Assembly (NCBI RefSeq): GCF_000346465.2
Contig: NC_034014.1
Coordinates: 24,918,810-24,982,809, forward strand
Origin: Prunus persica
Lineage: Eukaryota > Streptophyta > Magnoliopsida > Rosales > Rosaceae
Length of the DNA stretch: 64,000 nucleotides
Direction of reading: 5' to 3'
Below, piece after piece: positions 1-8,835 of the stretch (positions are counted from its first letter, which is position 1; the number at the start of each line of letters is the position of its first letter). Under the pieces are notes generated by a model, which was not told the DNA's origin, made no database searches, and saw only the letters and a list, made by a program, of their open reading frames with translations. The translations under genes were made by a program, and so were the position numbers.

Positions 1-345
1 ACTCGGCCGCCTCCTACAGAATCTGAATAGCTTGTCGGGACTCGTACTTAATCCAATTTCATACAGCTAACTCATACCTAGCCTAACTCTGTTGGCCATC
101 AACTCACAACGTTTAGAGAGAAAGCATGGCACTCTTGCCAAGGTCACATATTAGGGTGTGTCTTTGGTGAATATTCTCATTTAGTGAGAGCACAATTCAA
201 TAAATTGTAATTAATCTATACTATTGTAGAGAAACGTCAACTTGTTCATCTAACGATTACAATTCATTTTTATCAAATACAAAGTGTCGTACGAAAATCT
301 ACTATTACTATGTCATTCTTCTTATTCTTTGAATGTGTTATTTTT
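1..345. other. AT-rich non-coding sequence
   Basis: No open reading frame, RNA gene or clear repeat boundary is visible here. The segment ends where the left arm of a foldback element begins. It could be the edge of an unrecognised repeat. Confidence 0.4.
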
Positions 346-810
346 CTGCTTGGATTAATCGTTTTATTAGTTTCTGAATTTAGATTCGATTTGCATTTGA
401 GTACCTCAATTTCCAAAATGGTTCCCTTGGTCCTTTAACTCTAGTTTCGTTAGGACAAATGGTCCTGCCGTCAATTTTGTTAACTTTTCTGTTAAGTGCA
501 AAGGCAAAATGGTATTTCTGTATCAAAATTGATTAAAATATGAATACAAAATTACAAAAACTACAAAATTAAAGTCAAACTCTCTCTTTCCCCCCTCTAT
601 CCCGATTTCTAGTAGCCCCAAACTTGATTTTTCTTTTTTTCTTTTTCGTTGGTTTTTCATTTGATTTGATTTTATTGTTATTTTAAAGAAATGATTTTTT
701 ATTCATTTTTTTATTTTAATATTAAAATGCCATTTTGCCCCTATTTAACAAAAAAAAGTTCACAAAATTGACGGCGGAACCATTTGTCCAAATGAAACTA
801 AAGTTAACAG

Positions 811-2676
811 TGTGTTTGGATGTGGTAAAATAACTCAGGATTTTAATAAAAGTTGGCATTTGAAGCTTGGAAAATGGAAAGTTCAGCATTTGGCAAAATC
901 AACTCAGGATTTGCCAAATTACACGCAGAAAATATTGTGGGAATTTCACATCTAAAATCCCGAGTTGAAATTCCATAGTACTCAGCGGAATTGTACAATT
1001 CCCAACAGAGAGGGAATTTTCATCTTCTGCCCTCCAAATCTCCTCGATAACCTATCTTTTGCCCCCCAAAATTTTCATGTTCTGTTTGCCAAAATTTTAG
1101 GAATAACCTATTCTTCAAAGAGAACAAGCCTGTGCCATGGGTATTAGTTTGATGGTGTTCTGCTGAGTTTTGCTGGTGAGTTTCAGTTTTCAATTTCTTT
1201 CCTTGTCGTTGGCCTTTTTTTTGTCTATTATACTGATTGTTTTCATCTGTGGAACCAGGGTTTATCCTATATGCCTTATCTCCACTTTTATTTTATTTCT
1301 CCTCTCTACCTTTCAATCTAACAAGAATATTTGCTCTTCCAATCAAGGTAAGAGTCTCAACTATCCAGACTCATCTTTCTATGTTCTTCCCAGACTCATC
1401 TTTCTCTGCTCTTCCCATGGTTGTACTTGCTAATTTTCAGTTATCTATTTTTCCTTTTTCAGTTAATTGAATTTTGTTTACAGGATAATAATTCTCTGTT
1501 GTTCTACTTGTGCTTGCCCATGCTATGTGCTTGGTTGTGCTTTATGTGTTATATTTGTATTTGTAGTGATCGTATTGTTGATTAGTTGGGATTGAAATTG
1601 TGGTCTAAGTGCATTTTGGAGCTTACAATATGTGATTTTTCCTTTTTCTTTTTGTTTTTTAGTTGTTATTGACGCTATTGAATCTGGAGGACCCATTTAG
1701 CTCTCTGTTTTTTTAGTTGTTATTGACGCTATTCCTTTTCTAAAGTTAGCTCTCTTTTTTTTCCTTTTTCTTTTTGTCTGTTTACAAGTACATTTGTAAT
1801 TGTTTTATTTTAGTTTGTAGGTGGTGAAAAATAGGCTGGATTTATATGTTATATGAGAGTTGGTTTTCTGTTTCAATATCATAAAGAAGGTAGGGAAGTG
1901 TTAAAATTAGGATAAACTTTGTTTTCAATCACTTTGCATATTGGTCTCAGAGTACTTCGCTTTTTAAATGCAGACTTTCGACTTTGTTTTGTTCCTTTGG
2001 TTTTGGTTCTTTATTTTCATTTGTTTTAGTTGTTTTGGTTATTTTCATATTGGTCTCAGAAGTATATAATGAAGTGATTGCAATTCCAAATTTTAGTCCA
2101 GATGAACAACTGAAGGCATACTCTTGGTTTATAGAAAATGAGAAACAGTTTCTCATGTTAAAGACAATTCCAACTAAGATAAAGAAGGAAATGGTGTTGA
2201 TGTTTATTTCACCGAGAACGTAGACACATTTTATATTCAATTGACATCTTTTATTTTTGCTATTTTGTTGAATCATTGGCTGGAATGATTAGCTTCATTT
2301 TGTTAATTACGTGATTCATGCTTTTTTAAATTAGACAAGCTACAGTTGCAATTCTTTACATTAGTAACAATTGAGTTATGGGTTGTTAGACAATTTTCGT
2401 ACTGCACAAGTCTTTCTAATTATATATATAATAATAATGTGTTGAACTATGCTAATTATATACAAGACTGTTGTAAAAAAAAAAATGTTGTTACATCTAA
2501 GTAAATTCTAATTCTGTGATGACTATCCGAACAGATGAAATTTTAATTTCTATCATTTCTTAAATTCCGCATATATGACATCCAAACGCTGAAATTTGCA
2601 ACTGATGAAATTTTTAAATGATGTAATTTGAAATTTCATTAATTTCCATGAAAATTAGAATTACTTCATCCAAACA
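811..2676. mobile_element. Inserted non-autonomous DNA transposon nested in the foldback element
   Basis: The insert is bounded by TGTTTGGATG at 813-822 and its exact reverse complement CATCCAAACA at 2667-2676. It interrupts the right arm of the surrounding foldback element, which gives the relative age: host element first, this one second. The left and right flanks rejoin to match the intact arm, apart from one or two bases at the junction. It carries no transposase, only a short coding-like relic near 2061-2223. That relic resembles the end of the second protein of PIF/Harbinger elements, so this may be a deletion derivative of that superfamily. The target duplication is not clear (TAA versus AAA). 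Confidence 0.55.
2061..2223 (+). pseudogene. Relic of a transposon Myb/SANT-like accessory ORF, C-terminal part
   Basis: An open frame follows a plausible 3' splice site (TTGGTCTCAG, ending 2060) and ends with TAG at 2221-2223. It encodes about 53 residues, including AIPNFSPDEQLKAYSWF and NEKQFLML, a helical charged segment. By recollection this resembles the C-terminus of the Myb/SANT-like accessory protein of plant Harbinger elements. No upstream exon with the Myb domain is recognisable in the insert. It is taken as a broken remnant and not as a host gene. The family assignment is tentative. Confidence 0.3.
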
Positions 2677-2762
2677 AAAGGACCACGGGAGCCATTTTGA
2701 AATTTGAGGTACTCAAATGCAAATCGGGTCAAAATTAAAGGACTAATAAAATGATTAACCTT

Positions 2763-3953
2763 ATTTTATATATACATGAGGATGTTTTGAATATGTTTTT
2801 TGTGTGTGGCAATTTAGTTGTAATTAAATTTGGGTTATTGTGCATTTATTAGACACTCATGGGCTTAATATACTTGAAGCCTTAACAACCAAAAATAAAA
2901 GAATCATTCTATAATGAGAGCCTTATATGTGGCCCTTAAGTGATGTCTTATCTCTTAACCTTTGGATCAAACTAATCAATTTGATCCAACGATTAAGAAA
3001 TAATACCTTACCTAGGGATTATATACAAGGCTTTCACTATAAAATTCTTGAAAAGTAAAAATTAAATGAAATGGGCTTAGGCTTAGGCTTTTCTTTTTCT
3101 TTTTTCTTTTTTTCTTTTTTTTTTTTCCGTCAAAATGGTCTTAGGCTTGTTAGACAAAAGAATATTGAGCAAAGACCCAAACTGAAACCAGTAGAACCGA
3201 ACTGAAATCAAGTGTATTTTTCAATTTCGATTTCAATATCGATTTAATGAGTGACCAGCTCTTACCAAACCATGCCTAACCCTACTAATTATGTTATGCC
3301 TTCATGTATTTTACCACTAAACTTGGAGTTCAAAAAAGGGTAACTTTACTTTTTCTTTTCGAAAGATAATAAAGTATAGCAAAAAAGTTGATTGAGCTTG
3401 GGTTAAGTAAGTCATAACCACTAATTACAGCCATCCTCTTTGGTCTTGGTCATCATGCACTCCTTGGTGCATGGAATGCATGTTCTTCAAATTGCAATCC
3501 AAGTCCATATCACAATGCATGGTTGGTTCCAATTACATGTCACCACCTTGGAGCAGCTCTTCTCTCTCTCTCTCTCTCTCTCTCTGTGACAAAATTTATT
3601 TTAATTTAGTAACAAATTTAAACTAAATCAATTGCAATTTGCATGAAGCAAAACCGTGTTTGGAAAAAAAAAAGGATTTTATTTTCCAATTGGGTTGGCC
3701 AAATCATGGGTTAGGTGGGAGTTTTCAAATTACAAAGCTTGGAAAGAACTTGGGATATACAACTAGGCAGAGATGGTGGCAATTAATTAATTAAAGGCAG
3801 AGAAGGTATTTGTGTTTGCGTCTAAATTCTAAAACGATTAATTAATGAAACAATGTATATATATGCATTTACCTTACCTGCTTTCAAATTCTTCTGATTG
3901 GTTGACCACAGTATTTAAAAGTAATAATAATCATAAACAAACAGCAGCAAATC
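2763..3953. other. Intergenic sequence with (CT)n microsatellite
   Basis: No gene is seen. A poly-pyrimidine run lies at about 3090-3127 and a (CT)n microsatellite at about 3559-3585. The remainder is AT-rich and unremarkable. Confidence 0.5.
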
Positions 3954-4024
3954 CCAAATCCAGAAGGAATAATCCCATCCCATTATGGGATGGGATGGGA
4001 TGAGATTATTCCTTCTGGATTTGG
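3954..4024. repeat. 71-bp near-perfect hairpin upstream of the C2 gene
   Basis: The arms CCAAATCCAGAAGGAATAAT-C (3954-3974) and its exact reverse complement (4004-4024) give a 21-bp perfect outer stem. Inside it, CCATCCCAT pairs with the repeated GGGATGGGATG stretch with one 5-bp slip. The hairpin lies about 280 bp before the ATG of the C2-domain gene. It may be a tiny foldback element or a short fold in a transcript; nothing else in the sequence fixes its role. Confidence 0.7.
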
Positions 4025-4113
4025 AATTCAACAAACAGCTACGTACTTAACGTAGCCGGAAAAGAAACCCTAAAAATGTACACGTAGAAGAAGACGTAGC
4101 TTCTAATTAATTA

Positions 4114-4269
4114 GATATATATATATATATATATATATATTAACACCAATTTGCATGAGACGACCAAAGACTTGTAAGCTTAAAAAGAGACACCCATTTG
4201 AACCAGCTATGTGTTTGAAGCTGAACTTCTCTCCCTCAAGTCTTTATAATATCTGCAATATCTGCTCAT

Positions 4270-4302
<33 letters not shown>
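4114..4302. repeat. (AT)n and (GA)n microsatellites in the C2 gene leader
   Basis: An (AT)n run at about 4114-4140 lies in the proximal promoter. A (GA)n run at about 4272-4302 ends directly at the ATG of the C2-domain gene at 4303, so the repeat forms the last part of the 5' leader. Confidence 0.8.
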
Positions 4303-4306
<4 letters not shown>

Positions 4307-5159
4307 TAGCTGGTACATTGGAGGTCACGTTGGTTGAAGCGCGAAGCCTCAAGAACATGGATTTTATTGGTATCCTTTAACTCCTTCATATTTCAGTATT
4401 GTTTTAATTACTGGAAATCTTTTTTGATAATTATTTTGTTCATATGTACTTGAAATTTGCAGTGAAGATGAACCCTTACGTTGTAATTCAATATGGAAAT
4501 CAAAAGCATACAAGCACCATAGCCAAAGGTCAGCATCAGGCGTCAGGGGCCTATCTAATTATTCATGTAGAAAGTCATGTTTTCTTGTCGGACTTATGAT
4601 CTTAATTCTATATAGACCGACCGAGAAGAATAAAGACTACACATACCCTTTCGAATGTTTTACATCCAAATGATCACAGTGAAAGTAATGGGGCTAATAT
4701 GTAATTGAAACATATGCAGGACAAGGCACGAAGCCAGTTTGGAATGAAAAATTCAAATTCGATGCAGAGTATCCTGATGGCGAAGGTCACAAATACATGC
4801 TTTTGTTTCGTATCATGGACACTCAGAAGCTCTTGGACCACGATGTATTTGTGGGCGAATCAAAGTACGTACATGATTTGCTCGTATATTTTTTTTCATT
4901 AATTAGGGTTTGTATTTTTTAAATAAAATGACAATTAATTAGGGTTTGTATTTTTAGAAAAGTGATTTGTACATGTAATATATATAAGATAAATATATTT
5001 TTTTTGTTGTGTTGCAGGATGTATGTGAAGGATGTGATAGCGTCGGGCATAGAGAAGGGAAAGGCTGAACTTGGAGTTGCGAAGTATAGAGTTGTCCTTC
5101 AGGACAAGACTTATGCTGGAGAGATCTCTGTTGCTTTAGCTTTCACCTTGAATTCGTAG
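4303..5159 (+). CDS. Small single-C2-domain protein (elicitor-responsive protein 3-like)
   Basis: Four exons rebuild a 139-residue protein: 4303-4369, 4463-4528, 4720-4864 and 5018-5159. All introns have GT/AG ends and consistent phase. The product is almost entirely one C2 domain, a beta-sandwich that binds phospholipid, often with calcium, and brings the protein to membranes. Recognisable parts are TLEVTLVEARSLKN near the N-terminus, NPYVVIQYG (26-34), KPVWNEKFKF (49-58) and the calcium-loop region MDTQKLLDHDVFVGES (77-92). Loop-3 acids D78, D84 and D86 are present, but the usual Asp of the D-P-Y motif is Asn26, so calcium binding may be weakened. There is no signal peptide or membrane segment. 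Size and layout fit the plant elicitor-responsive protein 3 / 16 kDa phloem protein-like family. The start follows a (GA)n leader directly. Confidence 0.85.
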
Positions 5160-5285
5160 GCAAATTATTCCGCCAAATGTAAACAGTAGAATCACGTGTG
5201 TATATGAGCCAGCTGTTGTTAGTTATTATTTGTTAATTACCAAATAAATATATATATAACGTTACTTGCTTCAAGTGGACATCGA

Positions 5286-5358
5286 GCCGTCTTAGCTCAG
5301 CTGGTAGAGCGCGTGGCTTTTAACCACGTGGTCGTGGGTTCGATTCCCACAGACGGCG
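5286..5358 (+). tRNA. tRNA-Lys (anticodon UUU)
   Basis: A full cloverleaf of 73 nt is present. The acceptor stem GCCGTCT pairs with AGACGGC, followed by discriminator G. The D-arm contains TTAGCTCAGCTGG, which is also the A box. The anticodon stem GCGTG/CACGT encloses the loop with TTT, and the T-arm GTGGGTTCGATTCCCAC contains the B box. No intron is seen and CCA is not encoded, as is normal for a nuclear plant tRNA. It lies 126 bp downstream of the C2-gene stop codon on the same strand. Confidence 0.95.
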
Positions 5359-5380
5359 TTTTCAGTTTTTTTTTTTTTTT
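5359..5380 (+). terminator. RNA polymerase III terminator of the tRNA-Lys gene
   Basis: Four T residues directly follow the tRNA 3' end (5359-5362), and a run of 15 T follows at 5366-5380. This is a strong Pol III stop signal. Confidence 0.85.
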
Positions 5381-6961
5381 GGGGCTTTTCAGTAATTTGT
5401 TCTGAAGCCCAAGCCCATCATATACTCAGTTTCTTTTTTGTGTCTGAGCCCATATATTCAGTTTGGACCTATATACCCTTTAAAGGTTCCATTGAAAAAA
5501 TAAATTATAGAATCAGGCTCAGCCCTTTGGTGCCTTCAGCAGGTTGGGCTCTCTATGCTTTATTTATCCTGTGTCCGTTGCATGTAGGGCTTCTCCACCA
5601 ACAAACTCCCTCATTTTCTTGAAAATGGCAAGCCATGTATTCAAAAACCCACTATTCATTGGCAATGTGTCCGGTCCTTTGCACCAGAGTTTGAACCCCT
5701 CCTCTTCGTACATTAGAATAATTTAGAATATCGCCATTGTAAACAAAAAAACCCCCACTATTGATTGGTGATCAAAACAAAACAAAAAATGGGTGTCAAT
5801 GGTCCTATGCAATTCTCCTCCAAAGATTTTAAATGGTGCAATTCTCCTCCAAAGATGTTAAATGGTTGGACACAAGTTAACACAGAATGAAGAGCTTGTC
5901 ACCAATTTGTGGCCTCTAAGCATTGGCATAAGTCGGCCTGAAAATTGAAAAAACAAGTCTTGGATATGATGCCCAAAGTATATATTCAAATTCTATCAAT
6001 CATCATCCACAGTTTTGTCCCCATAACCTCAGAAATCCCATTTGTATAAGATTCCTTGAAAAAGATATTTATAATCAGCAGCAGTAGTTTGAAGAATAAT
6101 CTCTGAACATTTCACGTCCAAAACTGCAAAGACTTTTGCCTTTGTCTTTTTGGCTCCAATGGGTGACTTTTTTTTGTTTTTGTTTCACCGAAAGTTTGTG
6201 ATAATGTTATGTGGGGGATTGGATAAGGTATAAATTCCACAAGCACTTTTTTGGGGCTTCAACAGTTTCTTCTCTACTATCTAAATAGAACCTAAGCAGT
6301 AAGCACCGCCCCTCTAGGGTTTGGTTTTTGAGGCTTCCACTTGAGCTTAGTTTGGAAGCAGAATCAAAAGCTCCAATTTTGAGCATCTTCTTGGTTTTAT
6401 TTTGGATGGAATCTGGACCGTCCATTCATACAAGATCACCTGCTCACATCAACAAGGACACTCCCACAGAAATTGATTGCAAGAAAAAAAAAAAAAAAAA
6501 AATTTGATTTGCCCTCAAGGAAGGAGTGGTACTATGAAGTTGAAGGACATTTATGATATTTGTCAAGCTGTGTTGTTGTGTGACCATCGGATAGGAACAT
6601 TTGGCAACATGTTTTTGTGCTTAAAGTGGTATTAAACTTTAAAATTAAACCAATAAAAATAAATAAATATTTAATGCTGGAGGCAGCTTTAGCTGAAAGC
6701 AGTACTACGAGGAAGGAATTTTCAAAGGATAAGGATTGGCATCAAATTAAAGAGGGACGGTAAAAAAAGAAGAGTAAAAATATAGACAGTTGTTACTGGC
6801 TTTGGCAGATGGGTTACCCAACCTCCCTCACATCTATGATCTATCTACCTCAGACTGGTCGGTGTGCCAAACTGCCAATAAAATATAAAAACTCTTGTTA
6901 TTTTCTTGTAGGACCTGCTTCACTTTGAGAAAGTTGAAAATTATTGGAGATATACAGTTCC
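5381..6961. other. Intergenic sequence
   Basis: No coding or RNA gene is supported. A short direct repeat (CAATTCTCCTCCAAAGAT, about 5811 and 5839) and a poly-A run at about 6484-6502 are the only features noted. Confidence 0.5.
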
Positions 6962-6964
6962 TAA

Positions 6965-8026
6965 GAGCATTTCCAGCAGGGCTGGAAACACTCGGGCTGG
7001 GGGGGGTTTGGGCAAAAAATCGATTCCAGCAGCAAAAGTCCAGCCCGGGCGAGCGTGGGCCCCAGCAAAACGGGCAGGCCCGAAGGCGAAATCGGCCCGA
7101 AGTCGCGCCCGAAGTCCAGGACAAAATAGCTGACGCCAGCATGGCGTCAGCCCTGAAATTTTGAATTTTTTTTTACCGTTGGCGCGTGCATTGCACGCGC
7201 CAACGTTAAAAAAAATTTCACATCAGCGCTACAGTGCCGCCAACGGCTCTTTGACACGTGGCGGCCTCTGGTCGCTCCGATTGGAATTTTTTCTTCAATC
7301 CAACGGCAGCCAATTTTTCTGCCAAAAAAAATTGAAAAAAAATCGAATTTTTTTTAAAAAAATACACAAAAATTACAGAATTTTTTGTGTATAAATACCA
7401 ACCAATACTCTTCACTTTTAACACCAAATCCTCATATATTTTCTTCTCCTTCTACTATTGTTAACTTTCTCCTCAAAATTTATTCACTTTCTATTCAATA
7501 TTTTTTCACTTTCAAGTTGTAATTTTTTTCTAGCATATTATGGGTTCTTCTAATGAAAATGGAGGGGCATGGAGCATGATGGAAGATGTTAGCTTGTGTG
7601 AGGCTTGGGTCCAAATTAGTCATTGTCCAGTAACGGGCAATGAGATTAAATTTTCTCATATGTGGAAAAAAATTCATCAAGCATTTTGTGAAAGGGCAAT
7701 TGGTTCTACACGTACGGAAATTTGAATTTTGAAATGTATCTGAAATTTGAAATTTATCTGAAATTTGAAACCGAAAATCTTATCCGATATGAATAGTATT
7801 GACACGTAGGAACCCAAAAATCTTATCCGAAAATATTATCCAAATTAATTGTTTAAGTAAACAAAATTGTGAAAAAAACAAAAAAATGAATAGTAATTGC
7901 CATGGCAAGCCCCAACTGCTGGAAACACATTTTACTGGAGGGGGCTAGGGCAGCCACTATTCACGTGAATAGTGCCTGCCCTAGGGCTAATCTTGCCATG
8001 GCAAGAGTCAACTGGTGGAAGTGCTC
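6965..8026. mobile_element. Non-autonomous PIF/Harbinger-like element with intact ends and TAA target duplication
   Basis: The terminal inverted repeats are GAGCATTTCCAGCAG (6965-6979) and CTGGTGGAAGTGCTC (8012-8026), matching at 13 of 15 positions. The element is flanked by TAA at 6962-6964 and 8027-8029, the 3-bp TWA duplication typical of PIF/Harbinger insertions. The left part is unusually GC-rich and holds two strong palindromes (7129-7151 and 7177-7205). The right part holds a 40-bp palindrome (7945-7984) and two copies of TTGCCATGGCAA. Between them lie a TATAAATA box near 7390, an AT-rich leader and a short ORF. No transposase is present. It is probably a deletion derivative that kept both subterminal regions and the promoter of the accessory gene. 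Confidence 0.85.
7540..7725 (+). pseudogene. Truncated Harbinger accessory ORF (Myb/SANT-like, N-terminal fragment)
   Basis: ATG at 7540 opens a 61-codon frame that stops at 7723-7725. The protein reads MGSSNENGGAWSMMEDVSL, then EAWVQISHCPVTGNE, with the spaced tryptophans of a Myb/SANT helix and a KFSHMWKKIHQAFCE continuation. This matches, from memory, the start of the accessory protein of plant Harbinger transposons, often mislabelled as glutathione S-transferase T3-like or NAM-associated. The family protein is several hundred residues, so only the N-terminus survives. A TATAAATA box about 150 bp upstream suggests that the original promoter remains. Confidence 0.6.
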
Positions 8027-8029
8027 TAA

Positions 8030-8835
8030 TGAATGTTTTTGATACAACCAAAAAGAATGAACGAGTATGAAATATATAAATAAATTAAATGTTACCAATT
8101 AATTGGGTGGACCAAGTGGGTAAGTTGATCATGTAGCTTCTATCTTGGGTTAGGGTCAGAGGGAGTAATTCTGTGTTGACATGTCTATATTTAGCAGATG
8201 ATGGGCCTCTGCCCAATCTGGTAGATATGTTCATATGGGGGTCCATTGCTTCTTGTCCAACACTCCCCGAGAGGCAACCCATGTTCATTTCATTTTTTTT
8301 ATACAAGCGATATTAGTCACCGCACATTCATTTCTATTCAACATTGTCACCATCTTTTTTCATGAATTATATGGACACTTTCCAAATAATTAAAGAAATG
8401 TAAAAGCAAATATTATAAGGCGACATCACATCATATAGTAAAAGATATATATTATAAAAGATATAGAAAGAGCTGCGGGCTGCATGTTTGTTCTTGCAGC
8501 CGCTTCAGCTCCAACATCAGGCACCAATATACCATCTTTGCTGGATTACATAAATTTTACCAGCCGCACTTATAGCTTCAAAAAAACATACACACCACAC
8601 TTAAAAGAGTCACTTTTCTACCCCTATCTTACCACCATTTTTTAACTCACTTTTACTTTCCATCTTCATCCTACCCAAAAGCCCATTACACCCAAATCTA
8701 CTTTTACTTTTACTCCCACCACTTCAACTTTTTCCGGGATAATAAAGGGAAAACCGAAGGCGGGGAATTTAACTGATAATAAAAGTTATAAAGCAAAATA
8801 AAAATAAAAGATAGAGGCAGTGGATGAACTTTTTT
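8030..8835. other. Intergenic sequence downstream of expansin
   Basis: No gene is seen. The part near 8836 should hold the 3' UTR of the minus-strand expansin gene. AT-rich and otherwise unremarkable. Confidence 0.5.

Larger units (their letters stand above)
350..2762. repeat. Foldback (inverted-repeat) element, split by a later insertion
   Basis: The sequence from about 350 to 520 returns in reverse complement on the right side. Positions about 2680-2762 mirror about 350-435, sharing for example TTTGCATTTGAGTACCTCAA. Positions about 725-808 mirror about 440-520, sharing GACAAATGG and GTCAATTTTGT. Placed end to end, the two right-hand pieces rebuild one arm of about 170 bp, so the original element was about 530 bp and was later opened by the insertion at about 811-2676. 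No clean target duplication could be fixed at the outer ends. The internal part is AT-rich with no coding capacity. The long arms suggest a Mutator-like MITE, but the class is inferred. Confidence 0.7.

Noticed and set aside
4155..4337. Open frame overlapping the first exon of the C2 gene
   Set aside because: It runs through the (GA)n repeat in another frame; the spliced C2 frame explains the locus.
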